Translations under genes and position numbers: made by a program
Shown: positions 53,956 through 64,000 of the stretch, one piece after another
How the letters are laid out: each line of letters opens with the position of its first letter
Numbering within the stretch: the first letter of the stretch is position 1
Origin: Erinaceus europaeus
Taxonomy: Eukaryota; Chordata; Mammalia; Eulipotyphla; Erinaceidae
DNA: 64,000 nucleotides
Assembly (NCBI RefSeq): GCF_950295315.1
Contig: NC_080179.1
Span: 68,907,680 to 68,971,679 of the forward strand
Direction: 5' to 3'
Notes under the pieces: model-generated
Told to the model about the DNA's origin: nothing
Seen by the model: the letters and a program-made list of their open reading frames with translations, nothing else
Database searches by the model: none

Positions 53956-56900
53956 GCACACTTTATATTTATTTAGGTACTTACAAAAGTCTTCAGGGCT
54001 AACTGAAATGTAGCTGAAAAAGCTAACAATGAGTTCCTACTGTGTCAGACCCTGTTTGCCATAATAACCATATTCCCCAAACATGCCATACTAGTGAGAG
54101 GAGGCCTGCCACTGCAAACTAGAAGCTAGAAGCATAGACTACAAATATACTGGCCAGGAAAAAAAAAATAGCATGACATGGATAGGTGTGAGTCACTAAA
54201 TCCTTTAAGAAAAGAAAGTAAAATGCATTTTTGATTGCAAACGATGAAGCCTTCAATTCCACAGTAATTTCCAGAAGTTTGTTCTATGTAATTTATTTAA
54301 AGGGCAAAAGTGACTTATTTTTGCTGTATGGTGCATTTTAATGAATTGCCCTGGAAGCATTAGCATCCCCTTATCTTTCTCTCCCTTGAAAAGAGCAATA
54401 GATAATGAACACACTGATACTGAAATGAGGAATTAATATGCAGCTTGGTTAGTCAGTATGAATCAGCGGTTTGATGATGTCTAGAGAGAATAGGATTATA
54501 ATTGGTAGGATTTCTGCCTTAAGGTGAATAATCCTATCTTCTAGAAGGAGCAAATTCATTAAGTAGCACTGTTCATTTGTCTTACAAGTCACAGAGCCTT
54601 ACAAGGGACATGTAAACCTTTTAAAAATATTTTTTAAAAAGGTAAGGAACACATACTAACTTTGAAACATTCAGGGCATTAAAACTTTGTGACATTTCTT
54701 GAATTATTCTGAACAATAAGGACAAAACTCCCTAGATATCATATTCTGCTATGTTCATTGCAACATTAGTAAATTGTTCATGAGTCACTTATTGTCTTCT
54801 CATTAACCTCTTACTAATTACAACCGAAAGTAGTGGAAGTTTTTTCAGTCGCCAGATTGATCTCACTCAAGCCTAGTATGGAATCATGTTTCTTTTGTGA
54901 AAGTAGATTCATCTCACCCTTGATAAAAAAAAATTCCATCTCCGAGTCATTCATCCAGTGTTCCTTCAGCCTGACACACTATACTTTCCCATCAATTTAG
55001 TTGCTCCTCTGCTTAGAAGCTCTGCTCTAACATTCATGAAGGTGGTTTTTGTTTGTTTGTTTTTTCCCTATATGACCCTAATCACCACCTGGGAGGATTT
55101 AGCCTGTATATATGTATTTTTGGAAATGAACTTTTCTCTGATGCTCTGGGTAAAGGGGTTTCATAATTAAAGAATGGGGGGGGAATATTACTATTATTAT
55201 ACCCCTCAGGGAGACTCCCAGCATGTCTGCTATAAGAAGCTTATCTCCATTAACTTGTTTGATCCCACACTTAAGAGCTCTTGTTTAATCCCACACTTAA
55301 GATCCCTAAGAACTCCTTTTTGAATGGGCTCTAGGAGCCATTACAACTGTGATAATTTGGCATTAACATTTAGTTTGCTGAGAACATTTTCATTGTATTT
55401 AGTCCTTTCACCTCCATTTGATGTAAAAAGTGTTGTTAGTTTTGTGGTGCACTTTGCTTAAGTCGAACTTCAAACTTGCATCTATGGAAGAAAAACTAGA
55501 AGACTTTCATGATAGAGCTGAAAGTTGCCATTTCTATCTGGATTTACAGGGTTTTTTATAACTAGGATTCAGCAACTCTGTCTTATACTGACCCTGCCAA
55601 GCTTCCCTTTTAATTCTCTGTTCTCTACCGTAGTTACAAATGCTGCTGTGCACATTCAACTTCAAAGCCGTGCTATGGGCTTTTTAGTTCAGTTCCTGTT
55701 GCTAAAATCTGGCCTTTCCCGGGTGTGCAAGTCACAGCTGGTGATGATGGGGACCAGATGATGCCCCCAGCAGCACATTAAAGGTTTTCACCAGGATGTG
55801 GTTTGATGGTTTTGCTTGGGTATTTTGTTGTTGTTGTTTTTTTTTTTCCTTTGGAATGTGAGTTGTGGCCAAAAATTATTTCCTTGATTGCATTTTTGCT
55901 ATTCTTCTGCATGTAGAGAATTGGAAAAGATGCAGACATTTAGGGAGTATACTTGCAAATAACTTCTCAAGCCAAGCAAAAATTTCTGGAGGGTGACTTT
56001 TAGCTGTGACCTTTTGATTATTCAATAAATATGCTTCTGTTATGTTCAAAGTACCAAACTGACCTCTTCATTCTACCCCTCTTACCATGGGACCATTATT
56101 CTAGATGTTAATATTTAAATGCTACAGGCATAATTCTTTAACTACTAAGGAGACTGTGTCTGCCTTTTCACTGTGTATTCCCATCATAATGTGGTAAAAT
56201 ATGCACGGACTCATGAGCACTTCTTGAAGTATGTTATGTGCAATACATATGTCACTACACTTCAAAATATCATATCTTTCTTATTGTGGAATTGCCATAT
56301 GTTCATCTCAAAGAATTTAAACAATATAGAAAAAGATAAGGAATAAATTATAAATCATCCATTATATCAGCACCTTACAAATCTATTTCATGGACGAGAA
56401 AAACAGGACATAAATAAAATTAACACTCCAGACATGAGGTTCAACACTATAAATAGACAGTATACCTACTAATAAAAATTTTCAGACTCAGAATATTTTA
56501 ATAATTTTATATTCGTAAGTTCTAAATATTAAAGCTAGCCAGCCCGTATATTCCCTTTTTATTTATGTATAGTCTCTTTAATTGTGATTATCAGTCTATG
56601 GATGTGAAGCTATCGGTCTGCCTGTCTATCTATATATCCAATATATCCCATAACATGCCCAACAGCAATTTTAATGTCTATAAGGCATTTCAAAGTTAGA
56701 AAGGCCAAAAGGAACCCTCTATTTTGATGCTTTTTCTAGGTTGTTTTTCACAACTTAATAAGGTGCATCAGACCCACCCACTTTCTCAGGTCAAAATTTA
56801 AGAAGTAGATGCTAATTGCTCTCTTTTCTTTTCCTTCATCTAGCTCATGTAAGTCTGGAGATAAAACTATTTGAGTTAATGCCAGATTTCTCTGGGCAAA

Positions 56901-57640
56901 ATTGTCATTAAAGAATGTGATTTAGAGAGGTCAGTTCTTCCCTTGCTAGAATTCTGCAAATGGAATCTTGTCAACTCTCACGCTGGGGGTAGGTATGACG
57001 TTAGTAGAACAAATGTTTCCCATATTGGAAAAAAGAAGAACCTTTATGGGTGACCCAGTAATATTTAACAGGCTTCAACAATTGCTGTTTTTGTTTGTTT
57101 GTTTGTTTGTTTTGCAACAAAAAATCAGCCCAAAAGGGCTGAAAATTTCAAACACCAGTCTTCTGAGTAGCTGCCAACAAAGACTGTTCAGCGGGTTTGT
57201 TACCAAATAGAGCTTTTTGAACTTTGCTCAGCTCAGAAACCATCTAACCTGTGAGATTAAAGTTGATGTGAGAAAAAGCAGAATGAACCAGGGGCCAGTA
57301 AACCTCAGAAGATGGCAGACTTGTGTCTCAAAAAACCCATGTCACTCGGTCTGGGGTGATGGGCAGTGGGCTGGCTCATGGAGGTGGAAGAATTAAGTTA
57401 CCTGACCAGCTGACTGATATTTAGAGTCCTGTTTCAGCTGGACATTTAACTGGAAGGGGGCCTGTTACTCTGAGTGCTCCCCAGGGTCAGGTAGTCTCTT
57501 CCTGTAAAACTTGGAGGTAACATTGTGAAGTCATTTCTCTCCTGGATAGCCAGGTGACAGATTCCTCCTTTAACTTTCCTAAGTGTTAGTAGAGAAGGTG
57601 TAAGAGCAGAGGGAGAGAGAACATATAAGAACTATGTGCG
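53956..57640. other. 3.7-kb repeat-poor block
   Basis: The longest stretch without any repeat I recognise. No reading frame longer than about 85 codons and no exon-like pattern. Notable are 54240-54600 (repeat-free, rich in taat/attaa motifs), a 26-bp tandem duplication at 55254-55305 and short T or G runs. Such gaps in SINE density sometimes mark regulatory or otherwise constrained sequence; that is inference. Confidence 0.5.
55254..55305. repeat. 26-bp tandem duplication
   Basis: cttgtttgatcccacactta at 55254 is repeated as cttgtttaatcccacactta at 55280, period 26, with one or two differences. Confidence 0.9.
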
Positions 57641-57641
57641 G

Positions 57642-57805
57642 GGGTGGCGAAATAGCTCACTTGGATAGGACACTGCTCTGCCGTACGCGTGAGTATGCGT
57701 GACCCAGGTTCAAGCCTGGCCCCTACTGCACTGAAGTTATCTTTGGTGCTGTGGTCGCTTTTCAGTCTCTCCTCCTGCCCCTCTGCCTCTCTGTCTCTAT
57801 TTAAA
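57642..57805 (+). repeat. SINE-D, plus strand
   Basis: Head ggggtggcgaaatagctcac, ggacactgctctgccgtacg, B-box ccaggttcaagcctggcccc, CT-rich end tctccctct-like (cctctgcctctctgtctcta). Confidence 0.85.
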
Positions 57806-59150
57806 GCCAATCAACTCATCAACCAACCGACCAAACAAATTAGTATCTGTGTATGTAAGGGCAAGATGGAGGCTATAGTGCATGCTCTCTAGCAGACTGA
57901 GCTAAAAAACAGTTGATGGCGAGGCAGAAATCAGAACCTGTGTCAAAGGCAGCGAGAAGCCAGGAGAGTAGGCTTTCTAGACAGGGCTAATCCTCTCCTC
58001 TGTTTCTCTACTTTAATGACCTGTTGTATGGAGAACAGGGGAATGACAGTGAGATGAGACTGCATGGAAGCGGGGGAGGCAGACTCTGGTGCAGTGCTTC
58101 TCTGTGGGGACTGTTGATCGCAGGAAGAGACAGGTGGTATTTGTGCAGACTGCAGCCTGGGTGGGACACATTTAGAGTCTCTGATCTTGAATGCCAGGAA
58201 TAAATACCAAAAGAGTTCAGCAGTTACTGTGTAGACTATCATATGTCTACACATGTCTCCATTACAGCTGTCTATGTGCAGTAGCCTCAACTATTTTGGA
58301 GAGAATCTTAAGAGAGATATGAGGGGAAGATCTATATGTTTGTGCATATGTCTGTTTAGTGTGTGTGTGTGTGTGAGAGAGAGAGACAGAGACAGAGAGA
58401 GACACAGAGATTAAGTAGAGTGTTTTTTTTTTTTAATGACTGTCATGATCAGACTTAGAAGGTTGTAGAGATTATTTGGATTAAGGAGAGCAGCCTCTCC
58501 TTCAGAGCTCTTAAAATATTCCTTCACCAGGGCAGGGCTGTCTATCACCAGAGTCTTGTGGGAGAACCCCTCCTCCTCCAGCTGACAGGGGGTTCTGGGA
58601 CCCAGCCAAGATTAAATTTGTTTTGCCATATGCATCTAAAATCCCATTGGAGAAGGATTCTGTTACAACCCCTTAAATAACCAGAGTGTGTGACCCATGT
58701 GCACAGCAGTGATGTCATTTTCTCTGTGGTCATTCCACTGGCCTGAGTAATACTACCTAAAAAAACATGTGTCTGGCTCCTTGCAGCATATGCTGGGTCC
58801 AAGAATCTCTTTTCTGTCTAAACTTTTAGAAAAACTTGGATAAGGGATAATTGGACTTATACCCAACCTTACATCATCATTTGACTTTATAAATACACCA
58901 TCATGCTCCACCCCCCTTAGGTTGGTTACTTCCCTTCTCTGAATCTCTATTTTCCCACCTGGAAAGCAAGGTTACTGATAGCTTATAATGTAGTAAAGCA
59001 TGGATAAAACAATTAATGCAAGTATCTGATTGAATTCTGGTGAATCAATAAACATTAACTCCCCATTTAGTTAAGTCCATAGAATTCCCTGGAGTAAGGA
59101 AACTACTTTCAACTAAATAGCCTGATTTGATAAATGCCCAAGTTCTTCAG
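57806..59150. other. Unique sequence
   Basis: Contains (GT)n(GA)n at 58360-58385. An antisense 115-codon frame at 57943-58290 is not recognisable. No gene called. Confidence 0.45.
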
Positions 59151-59152
59151 CC

Positions 59153-59362
59153 TTCTTTTTTTTTTTCCCCTTTTGTTATCCTTGTTGTTTCAATGTTGTT
59201 GTGGTTATGATTATTGCTGGTGTTGTCATTGGATAGAACAGAGAGAAATGGAGAGAGAAGGGGAAAACAGAGAGGGGGAGAGAAAGACAGACAACTGCAG
59301 ACCTGCTTCACCGCCTGTGAAGCGACCCCCTTGCAGTTGGGAAGCTGGGGGCTTGAACCAGA
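59153..59362 (-). repeat. SINE-A, minus, head replaced by (TA)n
   Basis: Tail and body are normal (ggatagaacagagagaaatg, acctgcttcaccgcctgtga). The B-box side ends at ttgaaccagaa, where (TA)n begins; the A box and head are missing. Confidence 0.9.
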
Positions 59363-59404
59363 ATATATATATATATATATATATTCTCTCTATATATATA
59401 TATT
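59363..59404. repeat. (TA)n microsatellite, two blocks
   Basis: Two TA blocks separated by tctctc. It occupies the place of the SINE head. Confidence 0.95.
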
Positions 59405-59504
59405 TGCCCATTTCCTCCTCAGTCCTGCCCTGTCCTCTCCAAGTCAAACCTACACCCATTGCCACTTCCAAATGTCTTTTTTTTTTCCTCTTCTCTCTTT
59501 GGGT

Positions 59505-59704
59505 GCTGATATTTATTGATAGAGGCAGCCAGAAATAGAGAGGGAAGAGGGTGATAGAGAGGGAGAGGGACAGAGAGACACCTGCATCCCTGCTCCACAA
59601 CTCACAAAGCTTCTCCCTCTGCAGGTGAGGACCGGGGGCGTGAACCCCAATTCCTTGCACATTGCAACATGTGTGCTCAACCTGGTGTGCCACCACCCAG
59701 CCCC
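59505..59704 (-). repeat. SINE-B, minus strand
   Basis: gatagaggcagccagaaata, cacctgcatccctgctccac, gaccgggggcgtgaacccc, head ggggctgggtggtggcacac on the minus strand. Confidence 0.93.
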
Positions 59705-60424
59705 TTAGAGACTCTTTAAGAGGCATACAGAAGTCAGAATGCCAGTAGCAATCAAATATTAAGAGGATTAAAATGAAGCTGGGTCCATACAGGCAGACAT
59801 CAGAATAGAACAGGTCATAACTGGCACTTCCTTCTGCGGTTCTCTGTACCACAGCTCTTTCATATTCAGTCAGCTTCATCTCTGTTGCCCTAACCCCCAT
59901 TTCTTTTTCATCTCCCAGAAATATCATCCTTGCACCTCCCATTCACCCTCTAAGTTGTCCCTTCGACTCTTCTAATATCTCTGTATCACAGAACGGGTGT
60001 TACAAGGTGTCTTTATAAGTCTGCATAGAACGTGAACCTAAAAGAAATGATTACAAGTGTTGCTCAAGCAAAAAAAAAAATGTGGTGTAGTCCCAATGTT
60101 CTCATTTATTAATTAACCCAGACAAAACTACACTCTCCAAAACTGCTCTCCTTTTATGTAAGAATGCCAAAATTAATGAACTATTCAACTAATTTACCTC
60201 AGCTGGAGTCCTCCAAAATGTGGTACCTAGTTTTGTTTTGTTTTTTTCTAATGAGACATACACTCATGTTTCCCCCCAAGAGAAGTAGAAGAACTGGGAA
60301 ATGAGCCAGTGACTTCTTTCTCTCTTTCAGTCTCTTCGTTGTTGGCCCAGAGGTTAAATGTACTCACTTCTGATGTCATAGAGGCTGGGAGAGAAATTAG
60401 AAAAGAAAATAAGACTGGGACCAC
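59705..60424. other. Unique sequence
   Basis: No recognised repeat or gene. Confidence 0.4.
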
Positions 60425-60780
60425 ACTCCCGGGATAAAGAATAGGAGGTCTTCCGGGGGCCAGGCAGTGGTGGACCTGGTTAAGTGCTCACATTACAGTA
60501 AGAACCCAGGTTCAAGCCTCTGGTCCCCACCTTCAGGAATGCTGAAGCAGGGCTGCTGCTGTCTCTCTGTCTCTTTCCCTCAGTATCTCCCTCTCCCCCT
60601 CTCAATTTCTGTCTGTCTCTATCTAATAATAAGTATGTAAAAAAAAAAAAAAAGGAATAGGAGAGCTTCCAATGGAGGGAATGAGATACAGAACTCTGGT
60701 GGTAGGAATTGTGTGGACCTGTACCTCTCTTATCCTACTGTCTTGTCAGTCATTATTAAATCAATAAAAAAAATGAAATG
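60425..60780 (+). repeat. Element X 3' tip, plus, split by SINE-B
   Basis: actcccgggataaagaatag before the SINE and gagataca-gaactctggtgg with gtggacctgtacctctctta after it, ending cattattaaatcaataaaaa. A second 3' variant of X. Confidence 0.75.
60455..60654 (+). repeat. SINE-B, plus, nested in X
   Basis: Head gggggccaggcagtggtgga, B box ccaggttcaagcctctggtc, poly-A tail. Duplication gaataggaggtcttcc at 60439-60454 and gaataggagagcttcc at 60655-60670. Confidence 0.95.
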
Positions 60781-60899
60781 AAAAGAGAAGCAAAATAAAT
60801 AATACATTATTTGAAAGATTTGTGTCACAGTCAGGTAAAGTGATAACAGCTATGAATTAATTGGACATTTACTATGTATGTGTACCATGCTGAGTGCTT

Positions 60900-61560
60900 G
60901 AAGGTGTCATTTAGCTATTGTTCACACATCTCTGAGAAGTAGGTAATGATGATAATAACAACCATCAATGTAGCATTTACTAAGTGTTAAATATAGTTCT
61001 AAGCACTTTGCAAATGTCAGCTCATTTAATCTTAGAAATAATCAAATAGGGAGTTGGGCGGTAGCGCAGTGGGTTAAGCGCACGTGGTGCGAAGCGCAGG
61101 GACCAGCGTAAGGATCCCGGCGTGATCCCCCAGATCCCCACCTGCAGGAGAGTCACTTCACAGAAGGTGAGGCAGGTCTACAGGTGTCTGTCTTTCTCTC
61201 CCCCTCTCTGTTTCCCCTCCTTTCTCTATTTCTCTCTGTCCTATCCAACGACAGCAACAACAACAATAATAACCACAGCAATGATAAAACAACAAGGGCA
61301 ACAAAAGGGGAAAAAATGGCCTCCAGGAGCTGTGGATTCGTGGTACAGGCATCGAGCCCCAGCAACAACCCTGGAGGCAAAAAATTTTAAAAAAGAAATA
61401 ATCAAATAAGATCTTCCTGTTTTACATGTGTTGAAACTGAGTCACAGGGAATTCCAGCAGTTTGCCCAAGTTCATAGTCAATGAATAGGAGCTTAGAGTT
61501 TGAACTGAGAGAAATGGTGTAAATAGTGTCACAGCCACTGAACTATTATTGGCCTACTTT
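60900..61560 (-). repeat. MIR, minus, split by SINE-A
   Basis: Antisense MIR text on both sides of the insertion: ttctaagcactttgcaaatg, cagctcatttaatcttagaa on the left; ttacatgtgttgaaactgag, ccagcagtttgcccaagttc on the right. Ancient mammal-wide SINE. Confidence 0.85.
61049..61393 (+). repeat. SINE-A, plus, full-length long form
   Basis: 345 bp, complete from gggagttgggcggtagcgca through the tail repeats (aacaacaacaataataacca) to the 3' extension atggcctccaggagctgtgg, caacaaccctggaggcaaaa and an A-rich end. Perfect 15-bp duplication agaaataatcaaata at 61034-61048 and 61394-61408. The best reference copy of the long form here. Confidence 0.97.
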
Positions 61561-61861
61561 ATCCTCGGTTAAAAGAACAACTGATATTTTATATAAGCAT
61601 TTTTATAGTTAATATTCAAGGTTTATGTCTTTGGAGTTGCCATGATTAATACCACTGAGGAAAGAAGATACCAAGGTGGGAGGATGGGAGGGGTACTCAG
61701 TGGAAAAAACTAGTGAGGATGTGCCCTGTGAAAGCAGAGAAAGGGATGGAGAGAGGTTAAGCAAGAAACAGGCGTCCTTAGTGAGATGCCCTCTGAGAGG
61801 TTAGGTGTCAGAAGCACTTCTTGCTTTTCTGTGTCTTCACATTGGTCCCTGAGGACTTCAT
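61561..61861. other. Unique sequence
   Basis: No recognised repeat or gene. Confidence 0.4.
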
Positions 61862-62135
61862 TATGAGCTGCTGGCTGGTGGCAGCACATCCACATAGATG
61901 TGTGGGTAGGCCACACACTTTACCATGCAGGAGGACCCAGGTCTGAGCTCCCAGCTGTCACATTGAAGCACCTGCAGGAGAAAGAAGACTCACAATCCTT
62001 CAGGCAGCTCTTGGGTGTCCCTCCTTCTCTGTGTGTTTCCATCTCTGTCACTCTCGATGTAAAAAAAGATCTTTGGGGACAATGGAATTGTGTGAGTGTA
62101 GATCCCTGGCCATAACTCTGATGACAAGAAAACAA
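61862..62135 (+). repeat. SINE-D-like, plus, diverged
   Basis: tgtgggtaggccacacactt, ggaggacccaggtctgagct, then a CT-rich middle and ctttggggacaatggaattg, ccctggccataactctgatg as 3' part. Confidence 0.6.
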
Positions 62136-62636
62136 AGGAAGACAGATTACGAGATTCCCGTGTATGAAACTATCCAAATTCTTTCTGTCCCTCCTGGAAT
62201 AAGAGCAGCCTTCTCGCCCTGGGATTCAGAACCTTCGGTGACCCACCCTTAATCTAACTAGGATGGATGTTGTGGTCTTGAAAAGCACATTACATGGTGG
62301 GTACAGAATATTTAGATGAACCTATGATCCTCAATATCATATTTTACCCACTATCAAACATGATGGAAAAGTTTAAATTTATATGCTGAAAAGTAAACAA
62401 AGATAAATTTAGCTGAGACATCGCTGTTCTTTTTTAAATTATTTAATTCTTTGGTCCCTGTAAACTGTTTCACAACTAAAAAGCTTATATTTATAAAATC
62501 ATCACTTGATTCCAGAAACTAAAGTATAGGACCCCAAAGGCATACTTATATAGACATATACATGCATGTATATGTAGACTGTGCAGACATGCATGTGTGT
62601 ATTGTCATTGTCAGTGTGTCACTGCTTCAGGCTTTT
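62136..62636. other. Unique sequence
   Basis: No recognised repeat or gene. Confidence 0.4.
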
Positions 62637-62758
62637 TTTCTCAGATAGAGAGAGGAAGAGACACCGCAGCACCAAAGTTCTCCCCAATGGCCAAGAATTC
62701 TCATGTGATAATGAAGGTATTCCACAAAGTGTGCTATCTTGCTGAACCCCCAATACAT
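62637..62758 (-). repeat. SINE-D, minus, diverged
   Basis: gagacaccgcagcaccaaag and gtgctatcttgctgaacccc at the head side, in the antisense order of SINE-D. Confidence 0.6.
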
Positions 62759-62961
62759 ACTAAACCTTGTGATGCACACTATATTTGGGATATCCTTCAG
62801 AAATCACCTTGACAAATTATATCTTGAATGTGAAGTGGTCAGAATATGCTATACCCAAGGTACCAATTTTGTGTAAGGGTTGTGTTAAGAGAAGGGCAAT
62901 TAAGAGATATAAGAAGAGCTCTCTGCACTCCTCTTATCAGCAAGGCATAAATCTTTCTTAT

Positions 62962-64000
62962 ATATATATTTTTTTTATTTATTGGGGGATTAATGGTTTA
63001 TAGTCAACATAAAATACAAAAAAGTAGTTTGTACATATTTAACATTTCTCAGTTTTTTACAAAACAGTTCACCCCCCTTTAGGTGTTCCTCTGTTATCGT
63101 ATTCCATGACCTAAACTCTACCTCCCCCATCCAAGAGTCTTTTACTTTGGTGCAATACACCAAACCGGTACATGTTCTGCTTCGTGTTTTCTTAATTTTC
63201 AACTTCTTTTTTTTTATTCTTACTGATTTAATAATGATTGACAAGATTATGGGATAAGAGGGGGTACAATTCATATAATTCCCACCATCAGAGTTGCCTA
63301 TCCCACCCCTTCCAATGGAAGCTTGCTCATTCTTTATCCCTCTGGGAGTTTGGAGCAAAGATCTCTATGGAGAAGGTGGGAGGTCTGGCTTCTGTAATTG
63401 AATTGCTTCTCCACTGGACATGGGCATTGACAGGTTGATTCATAACCCCAGTCTGTCTCCAGACTGTTTTCTCTAGTGGGGTGGGGACTGGGGAGGTGGG
63501 GTTCCAGGACACATTGATGAGATCATCTTCCCAGAAAAGGCAAAGTGATGTCATGGTTGTATTTTTCAACTTCTGTATATGAGTGAGATCATTCTATATT
63601 CATCCTTCTCTTTCTGACTTATCTCACTTAAGATGATTCCCAGACCCCATTCTGTGTGTTTGGGTGGCGGTTTGCTGTGCAGAAGCTTTTTAATTTGATG
63701 TAGTCCCAGAGATTAATTAATTTATTTTTTATTCTTCTTTGTAATTGAATTTGTATCATTGATAATGCCCATGCAATTTAGACAGAAAAGAGTTCTTCCA
63801 GTTATTTCCTCTAGGTATTTTGTAGATTCTAGTCTAACATACAAGTCCTTGATCCATTTGGAATTTACTTTTGTGTCTGGTGAAATTTACTTTTGTGTCT
63901 TTTTATAGTGATTCAGTTTCATTCTTCTGCATGTTTCAATACAATTTTTCCAACACCATTTGTTGAAGAGACTCTCCCCATTTAATAGTCTGAGCCTCTC
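62962..64000 (-). mobile_element. L1, minus, internally deleted, runs off end
   Basis: 62962-63207 is antisense 3' UTR (ttattgggggattaatggtt, gagtcttttactttggtgca). After an X insertion, 63575-63640 continues through the ORF2/3' UTR border (gagtgagatcattctatatt, tatctcacttaagatgattc). At about 63645 it jumps to ORF2 text much further upstream (gctgtgcagaagctttttaa, cttgatccatttggaattta, caacaccatttgttgaagag), so roughly 1 kb of ORF2 is missing. The 5' part lies beyond the window. Confidence 0.85.
63208..63562 (-). repeat. Element X 3' end, minus, nested in L1
   Basis: T-rich left end, then ggggtacaattcatataatt, cccaccatcagagttgccta, ccctctgggagtttggagca, ccaggacacattgatgagat. The 12-bp duplication ttttcaacttct is perfect at 63196-63207 and 63563-63574. 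Confidence 0.93.

Noticed and set aside
59226..59942. 238-codon minus-strand frame
   Set aside because: It reads through two antisense SINEs and a TA microsatellite; every recognisable part is SINE.
61049..61120. tRNA gene (clear A and B boxes)
   Set aside because: The head belongs to a SINE with about 19 related copies here; it lacks a cloverleaf with a proper acceptor stem and anticodon arm.
1..64000. Bacterial or phage defence system, operon or mobile island
   Set aside because: No operon-like gene arrangement or prokaryotic signals; SINE, L1, MIR and MLT1 repeats throughout show that this is mammalian.

Overview
The window is mammalian nuclear DNA, AT-rich, non-coding as far as I can see, and made largely of retrotransposons. 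I find no intact protein-coding gene, no true tRNA, rRNA or snRNA gene, no splice-structured exon series and nothing prokaryotic. The source is most likely a hedgehog (Erinaceidae). The commonest interspersed repeat is a tRNA-derived SINE of the Erinaceus/ERI type, as I remember that group: an A box like ggtagcgcagcgggttaagc, a B box like ggttcgagccc, a CT-rich middle (gtctgtctttctctccccc) and a tail ending in aataaataaat. It occurs alongside lineage-specific L1 copies and ancient mammalian MIR and MLT1 remnants. The species call is from memory of the SINE sequence, not from a search. Throughout, SINE-A to SINE-E are my own labels for five tRNA-like head types, and 'element X' is my label for a poly-A-tailed repeat that I cannot name.

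Layout. 1-13 kb: SINEs and old L1 pieces around one young L1 (4348-5233), several CA/GA microsatellites and the first X copies. 13-24 kb: mostly unique sequence, with an X copy, a class II-like solo LTR inserted in a SINE (16265-16571), an old L1, a MIR, an MLT1-like LTR and a short L1 3' end. 24-29 kb: an X element followed by a decayed L1 with ORF1 and ORF2 remnants, itself cut by a SINE. 29-35 kb: SINE-rich, with a 642-bp ORF of doubtful meaning and, at 34692-34824, a nearly perfect 56-bp inverted repeat. 35-45 kb: a second solo LTR (37261-37531), an MLT1 LTR, SINEs and a 1.1-kb X copy. 45-54 kb: three minus-strand L1s with nested SINEs, a 590-bp uninterrupted pyrimidine tract (48203-48792), a twin-primed (5'-inverted) L1 and a second young L1 (53027-53854). 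54-57.6 kb: the longest repeat-poor block. 57.6-64 kb: SINEs, a MIR split by a SINE, and an L1 that runs off the window end.

Because many insertions keep target-site duplications (TSDs), the order of events can be read directly: MIR and MLT1 are oldest, then old L1s, then X and older SINEs, then SINE-A and the youngest L1s. Most open reading frames come from SINE bodies read antisense, microsatellites or the stop-free pyrimidine tract. The only coding remnants I recognise are L1 ORF1 and ORF2 fragments, none able to encode a full protein. I found no undescribed biological system. The strongest leads are the 34.7-kb hairpin, the unnamed X family, the pyrimidine tract and the repeat-poor block.
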